Counted from the first letter of the stretch, positions 15,900-25,111 are shown. The stretch: DNA of 64,000 nt from Desulfopila sp. IMCC35006 (GCF_005116645.1 NZ_SWCM01000010.1:62001-126000); one strand, 5' to 3'. The notes: generated by a model not told the origin, from the letters alone. Program-made: numbers and translations.

Positions 15900-16487
15900 T
15901 CAGTCTTCGTAGAGTTCGGGCGGTCTTCTCTCAGGAACTATCTGGCGTTTCACCTTGCCGGTATACCAGTCTGCCGAGACATAGAGCGAGCAGAAGCAGC
16001 TCCCGAATTCCGCGACATCCGGTTCTCGATAGATGCAGGGGCAGATAATATCGCGATCGTTCTCGCGTACCCCGGAGGCAAGTCGGCATGGACAGGCCAT
16101 ATAGCCATAACGTTTTTTATTGGTGAGCAGGCTGCGCAGAAGCTCGAAGGTTTTTTCTTTGTCGCCATTCAAATAATACCCTTTGGGCTCGTTGATTTTT
16201 CTCAGCATCTCGTACAGCTCATCCACTTCGGTATGAATGCCTATTTTTTCTTTTATTTCCTGAACTTTATATCCCACGATAACCTCACCATCAACCACTA
16301 CCGTAGGAAAAGAGCATTGTGGATTAACGCTCCTGAGGTCTTTTAAAACCTTTTTCTTGTCTTCTGCAGAGAGTTCGTCTGCCTGTATACATGTGTGGGC
16401 GATTGCCAGATCGTCGAACATTTTCTTGATGGCCTGACAGAACACGCAGGTGGTCAAGCTGTAGAGAATAATTTTTTTTATCGCCAT
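15900..16487 (-). CDS. Glutaredoxin - ferredoxin:thioredoxin reductase catalytic-domain fusion
   Basis: This 195-aa protein joins two redox modules. Residues 1-85 are a glutaredoxin/NrdH-type thioredoxin fold with active site TTCVFCQ and cis-Pro region CSFPTVVVDGEVIVGYK. Residues 100-195 match the catalytic (beta) chain of ferredoxin:thioredoxin reductase: MACPCRLASG, IICPCIYREPD and GSCFCSLYV, i.e. CPC, CPC and CxC motifs that bind a [4Fe-4S] cluster next to the redox disulfide. The FTR module would take electrons from ferredoxin and reduce its own glutaredoxin domain. It is upstream of sdhAB on the same strand with a 121-base gap. Confidence 0.93.
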   Translation of the reverse strand: MAIKKIILYSLTTCVFCQAIKKMFDDLAIAHTCIQADELSAEDKKKVLKDLRSVNPQCSFPTVVVDGEVIVGYKVQEIKEKIGIHTEVDELYEMLRKINEPKGYYLNGDKEKTFELLRSLLTNKKRYGYMACPCRLASGVRENDRDIICPCIYREPDVAEFGSCFCSLYVSADWYTGKVKRQIVPERRPPELYED

Positions 16488-16682
16488 TTCGGTATCTTTG
16501 CAATGCGTTGTTGAGAGTTTTATCGAGTTGTCACGATTCGGTTGTACTCCTGATTATCATTCTAAGATGGGAAATTATTTCTGCAAGCTGTTTCCGGGCC
16601 GGCAGGAGCAGCAGGAAGCGGCGAGGGCGTCGGACAGTATCTCATGATACAGTTGGCGTCGCATCTGCAGACTGCCAGGGTG

Positions 16683-18137
16683 TTACTCGGTTTTGCCGGC
16701 AGCACTGACAACGGTCCGGGCTAGATTGTTGAAAACAAAATGATGCAGGGGCAGAACCAGATACCAGTACAACCGACCCAGCACCCCTCGGGGTATAAAA
16801 TGGGCGGTCTGCACCAGTTGATCGGGCTGCACATCGAATTCCAGCCAGGCCTCACCCGGTAATTTCATCTGGGCGTAGAGGAGCAGACGTTTGTCGGGTT
16901 TTATATCGACCACTTTCCAGAAATCCAGTGCATCGCCGACCCGCAACTCGCCGCATATTCGCCTGCCCCGATTGAGGCCGTAGCCACCGATCATTTTATC
17001 GATAGTCCCGCGTATTCGCCAAAGATAATTGTACTTAAACCAACCATTGCGGCCCCCCACCGCACAGGCTGAGCGAAAAACATCCTGCTGTCGCTGGCCA
17101 TTGGCAAAAGGGACAATCCGGGTATCCCGTAAAATAGCCCCGGCAGGGTTGTCAAAATCCTTAATGTCGCAGGCCTCGCTGCTGCTGCTGTCACACCACC
17201 GACTGAGCACCTGGTTATGCTCAAGCTCCCCGATTGCATCGGCAACGGTCTGCTTGAACGTATGCGGGTGTATTTCCGGATAAAATCGTGCGGCGTTATC
17301 GTTTTGTATAATGGTTTCGCTTTTAAGGCCTTCAACCAGTGCCGCGACAAGTTTATAGGGCAGCGGGGTAAAAAGGATCAGCCAGTAGGAAGAAAGACGG
17401 GGCGAGAGGACAGGGACAGGGATAATGTATCTCTTCAGCCCCATAATTTCGGCCGCCTGCTGCATCATTTCTTCAAAACTGAGTTTTTCAGCGCCAATAT
17501 CGACAATCAGATTCCCGGTATGTGCCAGATCGATCGATGCCTGCAGATAGGAGAGGACATCTTCAATACCGATGGGCTGGGTGCGGTTTCGCACCCAGCG
17601 GGGGGCTACCATCACCGGCAGCTTCTGGCTTATATTTCTGATAATTTCAAAACTGGCACTGCCGGAGCCGATAATAGCCCCGGCGCGCAGCCAGATCGTC
17701 TGGATCCGATCGGGTTTGGCGGCAAGAATTTCCCCGGTTTCGATCCGGCTCAACAGATGTTTGCTCGCGTCCTGCCGCACGCCTAGTCCACCGAGGTAGA
17801 TGATTCGCCGTACCCCGTTTGCTATGCAGGCATCGCGGAAATTCTCGGCACTGACCCGATCCCTGTCCTGAAAATCATCTTTGGATCCCATGGAATGGAT
17901 AAGGTAAAATGCTGTGTCAACCCCTGCCAGGGCATCATGCAGGATGTCTTTATCAAAAGTCGATCCTTCGCGGATGTCGACCCTGTCAGCAACGGAAACC
18001 TGCACTTTGTTTCGGTTGCGGACCAAAATCCGTATTTTCAGAGCAGAACTCTTCAGCAGACGATGTTTCAGGCGTCTGCCGATATAACCGGTCGCACCGG
18101 TTATCAGTACAGTCTTTTTGGGGATGGCATCAGGCAT
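16683..18137 (-). CDS. SDR-type NAD(P)-binding protein with C-terminal DUF2867
   Basis: The N-terminal atypical SDR domain has VLITGATGYIGRRLKHRLL and a NmrA/NDUFA9-like core (GVDTAFYLIHSMG, VRRIIYLGGLG). From about residue 330 the DUF2867 domain follows (RIRGTIDKMIGGYGLNRGRR, DALDFWKVVDI) and ends in a hydrophobic segment RLYWYLVLPLHHFVFNNLAR that probably contacts the membrane. Such proteins often co-occur with photolyase and the DUF1365/Cfa cluster, both nearby. The substrate is unknown; a role in isoprenoid or lipid-quinone chemistry is conceivable. It is divergent from phrB. Confidence 0.88.
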   Translation of the reverse strand: MPDAIPKKTVLITGATGYIGRRLKHRLLKSSALKIRILVRNRNKVQVSVADRVDIREGSTFDKDILHDALAGVDTAFYLIHSMGSKDDFQDRDRVSAENFRDACIANGVRRIIYLGGLGVRQDASKHLLSRIETGEILAAKPDRIQTIWLRAGAIIGSGSASFEIIRNISQKLPVMVAPRWVRNRTQPIGIEDVLSYLQASIDLAHTGNLIVDIGAEKLSFEEMMQQAAEIMGLKRYIIPVPVLSPRLSSYWLILFTPLPYKLVAALVEGLKSETIIQNDNAARFYPEIHPHTFKQTVADAIGELEHNQVLSRWCDSSSSEACDIKDFDNPAGAILRDTRIVPFANGQRQQDVFRSACAVGGRNGWFKYNYLWRIRGTIDKMIGGYGLNRGRRICGELRVGDALDFWKVVDIKPDKRLLLYAQMKLPGEAWLEFDVQPDQLVQTAHFIPRGVLGRLYWYLVLPLHHFVFNNLARTVVSAAGKTE

Positions 18138-18349
18138 AATCGGCGTATTTTTTTAGTGAGGAATTTATTTCTGTTTACACAATAACAACGAAGATTGAAA
18201 GATGTATCGTCTTTCCCGCCATTGCTCATTTTCTCCGGCAAGGCTATCATGACTAATAATTAAGCATATGTTAGTGTGGCATCAAGAAGTAATAAATGGC
18301 AGGAAAGTAATCGTATAAACTATCACTTTGCGCTTCAGGTATTCGGCTG

Positions 18350-19735
18350 ATGGGAATGAATAGACGAAACATCGATATAGAACGAAGAAGCCGACGCCTG
18401 GCCGATGGCGGAAGGGGAGAAGGGCCCGTTGTTTACTGGATGTCCCGGGACCAGAGAGTCGGCGACAACTGGGCGCTTTTGCTGGCACAGCAGGAGGCTC
18501 TGATCCGCCGCAAAGGATTGCTGGTGGTATTCTGTATGATTGGTGATTATCCGGGGGCCACCTTGTGCCACTACCGGTTCATGCTCAGGGGGCTTCAAGA
18601 AGTCCGGCAAAAACTCCACCAGTTGAATATTGGCTTTACCTTGCTTGAAAAAAGCCCCGAACAGATACTCCCTGGATTTTTGCACGGGATCGATGCCCAC
18701 CTGTTGATCGGTGATTTCGATCCTCTCAGCATTAAACAGTGCTGGAAAGCCAGCCTTTTATCCGAATTGACGGCGCCGTATGTTGAGGTAGATACGCACA
18801 ATATTATTCCTGCCTGGACTGTTTCTGCCCAAAAGGAGTATGCCGCCTACACGATTCGGCCGAAAATAAAGCGACTCCTGGAAAGTTTTCTGACTGACAT
18901 CCCGGCTGTCAAGCACCATCCTTTTGCCTGTGTGCCGGTTCCTGCCACCGTTGATTTCGATCGACTTGTCCGCAACGTGGCCGACCAGGCACCGGTGCTG
19001 CAGACCCGGTTGCCGGCAGGCGAAGATGCGGCATTGCAGGCGGCCATTTCTTTTGTTCACGATAAGCTTCATACTTATGGTGCACTCCGCAACAATCCGT
19101 GCGTGGACGGTCAGTCAGGTCTTTCTCCTTATCTGCATTTCGGGCAGTTGTCCCCCCAGAGACTGGCCTGGCTGGTAAACCGGTCAGAGGTGTCGCCAGA
19201 AGCGAAGGAACCGTTTCTTGAAGAGCTTGTTGTCCGCCGCGAGCTGTCCGATAATTTCTGTTTGTACGAACCTGCCTACGATCGTTTTGCCGGTTTTCCC
19301 GACTGGGCGCGTACAACGCTCAACCAGCATCGCAGCGATACAAGAGAGTATATCTATTCCCTGGCCGACCTGGAGGCCGGCGCCACCCACGAAAGCCTCT
19401 GGAATGCCTGCCAGCTTGATCTGGTCCAGAGCGGCAAACTCCATGGCTACCTGCGAATGTATTGGGCTAAAAAAATCCTGGAATGGACCGTCGATCCCGA
19501 AACGGCAATCGATTACGCCATAACGCTCAATGATCGGTACTCGCTGGATGGCCGCGACCCGAACGGTTATGCGGGGATAGCCTGGGCCATTGGCGGCGTG
19601 CATGACCGGGCCTGGCAGGAACGTCCGGTGTTCGGCAAGATCCGCTATATGAATGCTGCCGGCTGTCGCCGCAAGTTTGATGTCGATGGCTATATAGCTT
19701 CCGTGCTGAAAAGATGCAGAGGGGCAGCCGGGTAG
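18350..19735 (+). CDS. phrB: Deoxyribodipyrimidine photolyase, class II
   Basis: Repairs cyclobutane pyrimidine dimers in DNA using blue light, with FADH- as cofactor. The N terminus has the class II signature YWMSRDQRVGDNWALLLAQ; the FAD-binding C-terminal half has LSPYLHFGQLSPQRLAWLV, ELVVRRELSDNFCLY and GKLHGYLRMYWAKKILEW, and ends with DRYSLDGRDPNGYAGIAWAIG. Length (461 aa) is normal. ATG 18350 is used; the next in-frame ATG is two codons later. A photolyase in a probable anaerobe implies exposure to light, e.g. surface sediment, and fits the nearby photooxidative-type lipid genes. Confidence 0.95.
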   Translation: MGMNRRNIDIERRSRRLADGGRGEGPVVYWMSRDQRVGDNWALLLAQQEALIRRKGLLVVFCMIGDYPGATLCHYRFMLRGLQEVRQKLHQLNIGFTLLEKSPEQILPGFLHGIDAHLLIGDFDPLSIKQCWKASLLSELTAPYVEVDTHNIIPAWTVSAQKEYAAYTIRPKIKRLLESFLTDIPAVKHHPFACVPVPATVDFDRLVRNVADQAPVLQTRLPAGEDAALQAAISFVHDKLHTYGALRNNPCVDGQSGLSPYLHFGQLSPQRLAWLVNRSEVSPEAKEPFLEELVVRRELSDNFCLYEPAYDRFAGFPDWARTTLNQHRSDTREYIYSLADLEAGATHESLWNACQLDLVQSGKLHGYLRMYWAKKILEWTVDPETAIDYAITLNDRYSLDGRDPNGYAGIAWAIGGVHDRAWQERPVFGKIRYMNAAGCRRKFDVDGYIASVLKRCRGAAG

Positions 19736-19743
19736 CCGGGGCC

Positions 19744-20748
19744 CTATTTAGTTTTCAGCAGCTCGGTATAGAGAGCCGTCAGTTCGATAAACAGGTCGTG
19801 GTCGCCGCCCCGATCCGGATGCAGCTGCATTGCCTTTGACCGGTACAGACGGCTCAGTTGCGCCCGGTTCATCTTTTTCAACTGTTCAAAAGGGGTGGCA
19901 AATACCGCACTGATCTTTTCAGCCGACAGGCCTGTCTTTTTTTCCGGCCAACGGAAAGTGCGATGGCCGGCCATAAATGATTTGGCAAAATCGGCAAAGA
20001 AGGAGCGCCGGTCCGGGGTGTAATCAAAGAACATGAACAGGTAGCGGGTCAGGTGGTGGTGCAGGGCATGGCCTCTCTGCTCGTTCTGCCAGAATTGCGG
20101 GTCGTTATTTAATCGACACAGCTCCGGTTCAAAATGTTCGGCTATTTCCTCGAAGGCCAGTGATTCCGGCAGCCACGGGGCAAAAGACTGGTGGAAGTAT
20201 CGCTGGAGATTAAAAATCGCGTAGACATATTGCAGATACTGACCAGGTTGAAGGGCTTTCTCTTCGGCGGTAAAATAAAATTCCCGTTCATCGCGGCTTT
20301 GACCAAGCAGCGGACGACAGCTTTTTTCATGCAGACGGGCCAGGCGGCTTTGGTCAACTGCCCCATAACGAAGATAATAGAGGCGCCGACGATCAAACAG
20401 ATGAACCTGGGCGGCAATTTGGTCTTTCTCCGCGTCGGTAAGTGGGCCTGTGCGAAATGTACTGCGCCCCCGGAAGCTATCGAGTCTTTTTTGTACCTCC
20501 TGCGGCAGGAAATCATGCAGTACTCGTTCAAGTACCGTCTCGCTGTCTTTACCGGTATGGGCTGAGACAGCCTGCTGTAAATTGTCGTCAAATAAAGCGA
20601 CATGGTCGGCAAAAGATTGAATGAACTGGCCGGGGTTGTTTCCAAGATCAAATACTATTCGGAAATTAAAGGAGTTTTCTTTCGCCTCATAGGACTGGCG
20701 AATCTGGTAGCTGGCGGTGAAGCCACTCTGGAGTTTTGCCAAATACAT
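19744..20748 (-). CDS. Protein with C-terminal J domain (DnaJ-like)
   Basis: The last about 65 residues form a J domain, including RSKAMQLHPDRGGDHDLFIE with the HPD motif that stimulates DnaK ATPase, followed by LTALYTELL. The preceding 270 residues are an unrecognised, helical, aromatic- and arginine-rich region. There is no G/F region or zinc finger, so this is a type III J-protein, unusual in having the J domain at the C terminus. I chose ATG 20748 (MYLAKLQSGF); an upstream start at 20775 is less likely. It is divergent from the potassium channel gene. Confidence 0.8.
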   Translation of the reverse strand: MYLAKLQSGFTASYQIRQSYEAKENSFNFRIVFDLGNNPGQFIQSFADHVALFDDNLQQAVSAHTGKDSETVLERVLHDFLPQEVQKRLDSFRGRSTFRTGPLTDAEKDQIAAQVHLFDRRRLYYLRYGAVDQSRLARLHEKSCRPLLGQSRDEREFYFTAEEKALQPGQYLQYVYAIFNLQRYFHQSFAPWLPESLAFEEIAEHFEPELCRLNNDPQFWQNEQRGHALHHHLTRYLFMFFDYTPDRRSFFADFAKSFMAGHRTFRWPEKKTGLSAEKISAVFATPFEQLKKMNRAQLSRLYRSKAMQLHPDRGGDHDLFIELTALYTELLKTK

Positions 20749-20799
20749 ATCAGCTCTCGGGAAGATGGAGGGCAATCTATAAGAGTCGTGTGGCAGGGA

Positions 20800-20843
20800 T
20801 TGACACGAGCCACTGTATTGAGAATAGTAGCAAAGCTATTCTC
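20800..20843 (+). promoter_or_regulatory. Candidate promoter with overlapping operator palindrome
   Basis: TTGACA at 20800-20805 is followed 17 bases later by AATAGT (4/6 match to -10). The -10 lies in an inverted repeat with perfect 8-bp arms, GAGAATAG (20820-20827) and CTATTCTC (20836-20843), positioned so that a bound repressor would block polymerase. It faces the potassium channel gene. Confidence 0.4.
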
Positions 20844-20930
20844 AGCCTAGTATATACAGTGGGGATTGGCGGTCAGATGGTCAAACTGTCACGCACTGAT
20901 CTATTCATTTTTTTGTTTTTTCGACCCACT

Positions 20931-22625
20931 ATGAAATTTCTCCCTTCTCAGCTGCTGTTTTTCTTTCAGAACAAAACCACCAGGAAAAATATGGTCCTGT
21001 TGGCCAAGTTCATCGCTTTTATTTTCTCCATCATTGTCCTGTACAGCATTTGCTTCCATCTGCTCATGCTCTACGAGGGAAGGGAATTCAGCTGGGTGAC
21101 CGGTGTGTACTGGACTCTTACCGTCATGTCCACCCTGGGTTTTGGCGATATCACTTTCTCGACCGATCTGGGCCTGCTGTTTACTATCATGGTCCTTGGT
21201 TCCGGCGTTATCCTGCTGTTGATTATGCTGCCGTTCACCTTTATTCAGTTTTTTTACTCCCCGTGGCTGGAAGCGCAATCGAAGAGCCGTACCCCCCGTG
21301 AGTTGCCTGAGGACACCTCCGGCCACATCATTATCACCTGTCTCGACCCGATAACGGAAAAGCTTGTCGCCAAGTTGAAACGGCGCGAATTTGAGTATGT
21401 CCTCGTTGTTGGTGAACTGCACCAGGCCGCAGAACTCTACGATGCCGGGTACAAGGTCGTTGTCGGGGATCCCGAGGATCCTGAAACCTATTATCGTCTC
21501 CGCGTTGAGAACGCCGCCCTGGTGGTGGCAACGAGTGATGACATGATCAACACCTCGGTGGCCTTTACCGTCAGAGAGATTACCCGCACCGTGCCCATCG
21601 TCACCAGCGCCAACCATGAAAATTCTCTTGATATCCTCCAGTTTCCCGGCAATACCCATGTCTTTCAATTTGCCAAGATGCTCGGCCATGCAATGGGCAA
21701 TCGAACGCTTGGACTTGGCAGACCGGTTAACTTTGTCAGCAGCTTTGACAGGTTGCACATTGCTGAAATATCGGCGGTACAGACCTCGCTTGGCGGCAAG
21801 AATCTGGTGGACATCGGGATGCGGGAGAAGACTGGAGTCACGGTGGTCGGGCTCTGGGAGAAAGGAAAGTTTCAGGTGCCCAGGCCCGAGACGGTGATCA
21901 GCTCGACGACCCTGCTGCTCCTTGCCGGTACTGCAAAGCAGCTGGATAGATTTGAAGAGCTGTATGCTAACGGCAAAGAGATGCATGCAGCTGGTGCTCC
22001 GGTGCTTATTCTCGGTGGCGGTCGGGTCGGCCTTGCGGTCGCCGAAACGCTGGAAGAGCATCAAATCAGCTACAGGATCGTCGAAAAGAGGCCCAACCTG
22101 ACCGCCGGAAAAGGGGAAATGTTTATCGAAGGAGATGCGGCCGATATTAAAGTCCTGGAACAAGCCGGCGTCATGGAAACAAAGACGGTCATCATAACCA
22201 CGCACAATGATGCCATGAACATATACCTGGCATTTTACTGCCGCCAGTTACGCCCGGAAATTCAGATTATCAGTCGGGCGACTAATGAGCGGAGCGTGGC
22301 GAAGCTGCATATGGCCGGAGCTGACCTGGTTTTGTCATACGCGTCAATGGGGGCAAACAGTATTATCAATATTTTGAAAAATGATGAGATTTCCATGTTT
22401 ACCGAAGGGCTGAACATTTTCAGGCGCCCAATGCCCCGCTCTCTGGTCGGCAAGAATCTGGTGCAGAGCCACATCAGGCAATCAACCGGCTGTTCGGTGA
22501 TTGCCATCAAATCGGCCGGCAAGCTGATTGTCGGCCCTGATCCTTTGATTTCTCTGAAAGAAAGAGAAGAATTGATCCTGATCGGGACAACGGAAGCCGA
22601 GCTGGCGTTTCTTGACCGTTTCTAA
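20931..22625 (+). CDS. Potassium channel with two TrkA/RCK regulatory domains
   Basis: 564 aa. Two transmembrane helices (LLAKFIAFIFSIIVLYSIC and LLFTIMVLGSGVILLLIML) flank a pore loop with selectivity filter TLGFGD. The cytoplasmic part has a TrkA-N domain (HIIITCLDPITEKLVAKL; diverged glycine motif), a TrkA-C domain, then a second TrkA-N with a canonical nucleotide site VLILGGGRVGLAVAETL and a second TrkA-C ending PLISLKEREELILIG. The protein would gate K+ flux in response to nucleotide. ATG 20931 (MKFLPSQLLFF) matches the usual N terminus; GTG-free extension to ATG 20877 is possible. Confidence 0.9.
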   Translation: MKFLPSQLLFFFQNKTTRKNMVLLAKFIAFIFSIIVLYSICFHLLMLYEGREFSWVTGVYWTLTVMSTLGFGDITFSTDLGLLFTIMVLGSGVILLLIMLPFTFIQFFYSPWLEAQSKSRTPRELPEDTSGHIIITCLDPITEKLVAKLKRREFEYVLVVGELHQAAELYDAGYKVVVGDPEDPETYYRLRVENAALVVATSDDMINTSVAFTVREITRTVPIVTSANHENSLDILQFPGNTHVFQFAKMLGHAMGNRTLGLGRPVNFVSSFDRLHIAEISAVQTSLGGKNLVDIGMREKTGVTVVGLWEKGKFQVPRPETVISSTTLLLLAGTAKQLDRFEELYANGKEMHAAGAPVLILGGGRVGLAVAETLEEHQISYRIVEKRPNLTAGKGEMFIEGDAADIKVLEQAGVMETKTVIITTHNDAMNIYLAFYCRQLRPEIQIISRATNERSVAKLHMAGADLVLSYASMGANSIINILKNDEISMFTEGLNIFRRPMPRSLVGKNLVQSHIRQSTGCSVIAIKSAGKLIVGPDPLISLKEREELILIGTTEAELAFLDRF

Positions 22626-22656
22626 GAGAGACATACGCTCAGGGGGAAGGTGCTCA

Positions 22657-23262
22657 ATGCTTGATCGCTGGAGTCTACGGCTTTTTCGAACCCCATTGGA
22701 CCGGGGAGCTGCCAGATTGAAAAAATCAGGCTGCAGTGCAGATAGAGTATCTCTTATCGCCTTTGGTATCGGCATGGGGGCGTTGCCCGCCCTTGCTCTG
22801 CACCTGTACTGGCTGGGTCTGCTCTGCATTGCACTCAACAGGATTGGCGACGGGCTCGACGGCGCGCTGGCCAGGGTGACGAGGGCCACAGATGCCGGAG
22901 GGTTTCTTGATATCGTCCTGGATTTTATCTTTTACTCGACGGTGGTGTTCGGTTTTGCCGCAGCCGATCCAGAGCAAAACGGACTGGCCGCGTCACTGCT
23001 GCTGGTCACTTTTGTCGGGACCGGCAGCAGTTTCCTGGCATTTGCCGTAATGGCCGAGCGACGGGGAATAGCCAACATAGTCCATCCACAAAAAGGGATC
23101 TATTACCTGACCGGCCTTGCGGAAGGGACCGAAACCATGATCTTTTTTGTGCTCTGCTGCCTTTTCCCCGGCCACTTTCCCGTGTTGGCCACTGTTTTTG
23201 CCGTCATCTGTATGGTTACCACCTTGACGAGAGTCATTGGCGGCTACCTGGCGCTGCGATGA
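22657..23262 (+). CDS. CDP-alcohol phosphatidyltransferase family protein
   Basis: 201-aa membrane enzyme of the phospholipid-synthesis family. The signature D-G-x2-A-R-x8-G-x3-D-x3-D is present as DGLDGALARVTRATDAGGFL followed by DIVLD (about residues 67-90), giving the metal-binding aspartates. Four to five more hydrophobic helices follow. It would transfer a phospho-head-group from a CDP-alcohol, or the CDP-diacylglycerol moiety to an alcohol; which alcohol is not evident. ATG 22657 has AAGG upstream, 31 bases after the channel gene stop, so the two may be co-transcribed. Confidence 0.88.
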   Translation: MLDRWSLRLFRTPLDRGAARLKKSGCSADRVSLIAFGIGMGALPALALHLYWLGLLCIALNRIGDGLDGALARVTRATDAGGFLDIVLDFIFYSTVVFGFAAADPEQNGLAASLLLVTFVGTGSSFLAFAVMAERRGIANIVHPQKGIYYLTGLAEGTETMIFFVLCCLFPGHFPVLATVFAVICMVTTLTRVIGGYLALR

Positions 23263-23270
23263 GCTTTATG

Positions 23271-24041
23271 TCAGGCGATCTTTTTGAGACTGATGGGATT
23301 TGGTGCCATGCGGGCGAAGCCTTTTTGCTGGGCTATGATATCAAGGGGCAGGCTGGCCAAATCCGCCAGGTCGAAGCCCATCTCTTTAAGAAGCGGGAAC
23401 TCGATTACCTTTACGTACGTTTGACATGCATCGCAGGTGACGACTCGAAAACCAGGTTCGTCTTCTGACATGATGGTGTTCAGCTGCGCCGAATCGACAC
23501 TCGCACAGTTCGGACAGCCGATAAACCGGTATGGGCCGGAAGTGCCACAGTAGGAACAGTGCAGATTGCGTTTGGGGCCTTCCATGACGGATGTCATTGC
23601 CGGCTGGGCGGCGCAGAGGGGGCAGCGGCCATTCTCCCACTGACTGCCATCCAGTGGGAAAATCTCCGGCAGTGCCAGAAAGTACGGCCTGCTGAAGAGA
23701 AAGAGCAAGCCGGCCAGCTCCTCAGGTGTATAGGGCAGGTCGGAAATGTCTGGAACCTTGTCCTGTGGCAACTGCATAAAGTCGATTGCACCTTTTTCCA
23801 GCGCCTGGCAAAGCGGTTCCAGATCGTTTTCGGGCAGAGCGAAGACCGAAACAAACAGTCGAAAAACAGCGCGGGCGTCGGCGCGCGGATATGCCTGGGA
23901 GTCTTCCGCTGAGATGGCGGATTTTCCTTTCGGCAGGAGTTCCCTCGCCTCGCGATGAAAGCGCTGCCATTTGGCATAGAGGGCGAGAGGGTCTTTGAGG
24001 TGCGGCCGTTGTTCGATCAACGACTGTATATCTATGGTCAT
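23271..24041 (-). CDS. fdhE: Formate dehydrogenase accessory protein FdhE
   Basis: 256 aa. The C-terminal half has the FdhE rubredoxin-like zinc/iron sites: CPLCAAQPAM, LHCSYCGTSG, GCPNCAS and VTCDACQTYVKV, four CxxC motifs. FdhE is needed for assembly or activity of respiratory formate dehydrogenases, in the cytoplasm before Tat export. It is the last gene of a minus-strand unit (dsbA-like, dihaem peroxidase, fdhE) located just downstream of fdnGHI, which supports the assignment. Eight bases separate it from the peroxidase gene. Confidence 0.93.
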   Translation of the reverse strand: MTIDIQSLIEQRPHLKDPLALYAKWQRFHREARELLPKGKSAISAEDSQAYPRADARAVFRLFVSVFALPENDLEPLCQALEKGAIDFMQLPQDKVPDISDLPYTPEELAGLLFLFSRPYFLALPEIFPLDGSQWENGRCPLCAAQPAMTSVMEGPKRNLHCSYCGTSGPYRFIGCPNCASVDSAQLNTIMSEDEPGFRVVTCDACQTYVKVIEFPLLKEMGFDLADLASLPLDIIAQQKGFARMAPNPISLKKIA

Positions 24042-24049
24042 AATAATCC

Positions 24050-25111
24050 TTATGGAATTTTTGGGTAGGTCAGGGTGATGGGGGTACCGGTTAATCCTTC
24101 TTCAAGAAAAACGCGCAGCTGCTCCAGTTCTGCTGGGGAAAGATGCAGAGGCTGTAGCTCGTTGTTGTCTTTGCCGCCCCCCTCGTTGAGGAATGCAATG
24201 ACCTTGTCCAGAGAGTCGTAGATGCCGTTATGCATATAGGGCGCTGTCGCGGCGATCTCCCTGAGTGTTGGTGTTCTGAAGGCCTTCCAGTCTTCTTTTT
24301 TTTTGGTGATAAGATACCTGCCGGGATCGGTTGCCAGGGTACGATATTCCGGGAAGTGATAGAGCTTGGCGACGAAGCGACGGGTTGTCGCAATGCGCGG
24401 GTCTTTCAAGTGCTCGGGATTCTCCGCGACGTTGAGGACATGGAACTGGTCGTCAGACAGTGTCACTCCGTAATGGCAGGTGGTGCAATTACCTTTGCCG
24501 GTGAATATCTCATATCCCTGCTGTGCTTTTGGTGAAAGGGCCCTGGCGTCTCCGCTGAGGAACCGGTCGAGCGGGGTATCGCGGGAAATGAGGGTTCGTT
24601 CGAATGCGGCGATAGCCATGGCGATGCGTTCACGGGTGATGTCACTATCACCAAACACCTCTGTGAATTCAGTGACGTATTCCGGGACAGCGCGGATCTC
24701 CTCCTCCACAAAATCGAGATTCTGGTTCATCTCAAAAGCAGACATCATCGGAAAGAGCGCCTGCTCCTCCAGGCTTGCTGCACGACCGTCATGGAACAGG
24801 AATTTCTGGAAGGCAACACCGATCAATGTCGGCGAATTTCTCCAATTCCGGGTAGTTGGATAGTTGAGGGAAATTGCCAGTCCGTCACTGAATCCCTGGT
24901 TAGGGTCGTGACAGGTCCCACAGTTCATGGTCCCGTCACCGGACAGGCGTCGATCGAAAAAGAGCTTTTTGCCGAGCTCGATCTTCGCCGGTGTCTGGCG
25001 ATTATGTGCCGGGATCGGCACTTCGGTAAATGGCTTGAGTGCGCCAGTCATTCCGTCAATCGGCAGGCAGAGTACTGCCAGAAACAGCCAGAGTATTATT
25101 TTTGTCGTCAT
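24050..25111 (-). CDS. Dihaem cytochrome c peroxidase (CcpA/MauG family)
   Basis: Periplasmic protein of 353 aa with a signal peptide (MTTKIILWLFLAVLCLPI). Two c-type haem motifs are visible: MNCGTCH (Cys 64 region) and GNCTTCH (about 210). Typical peroxidase sequences around them are LGKKLFFDRRLSGDG, DGLAISLNYPTTRNWRNSPT and FRTPTLREIAATAPYMHNG. It reduces hydrogen peroxide with electrons from c-type cytochromes. The start codon overlaps the stop of the upstream selenocysteine DsbA-like gene (ATGA), so the two are translationally coupled, suggesting a joint periplasmic redox or peroxide role. Confidence 0.93.
   Translation of the reverse strand: MTTKIILWLFLAVLCLPIDGMTGALKPFTEVPIPAHNRQTPAKIELGKKLFFDRRLSGDGTMNCGTCHDPNQGFSDGLAISLNYPTTRNWRNSPTLIGVAFQKFLFHDGRAASLEEQALFPMMSAFEMNQNLDFVEEEIRAVPEYVTEFTEVFGDSDITRERIAMAIAAFERTLISRDTPLDRFLSGDARALSPKAQQGYEIFTGKGNCTTCHYGVTLSDDQFHVLNVAENPEHLKDPRIATTRRFVAKLYHFPEYRTLATDPGRYLITKKKEDWKAFRTPTLREIAATAPYMHNGIYDSLDKVIAFLNEGGGKDNNELQPLHLSPAELEQLRVFLEEGLTGTPITLTYPKIP

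Noticed and set aside
16555-16590. Fur-box-like sequence upstream of the Grx-FTR gene (GATTATCATTCTAAG)
   Set aside because: Only half of the palindrome resembles a Fur box.
20901-22205. 434-codon minus-strand ORF opposite the potassium channel gene
   Set aside because: Shadow frame of a well-supported gene; low-complexity His/Gln/Gly-rich translation without motifs.
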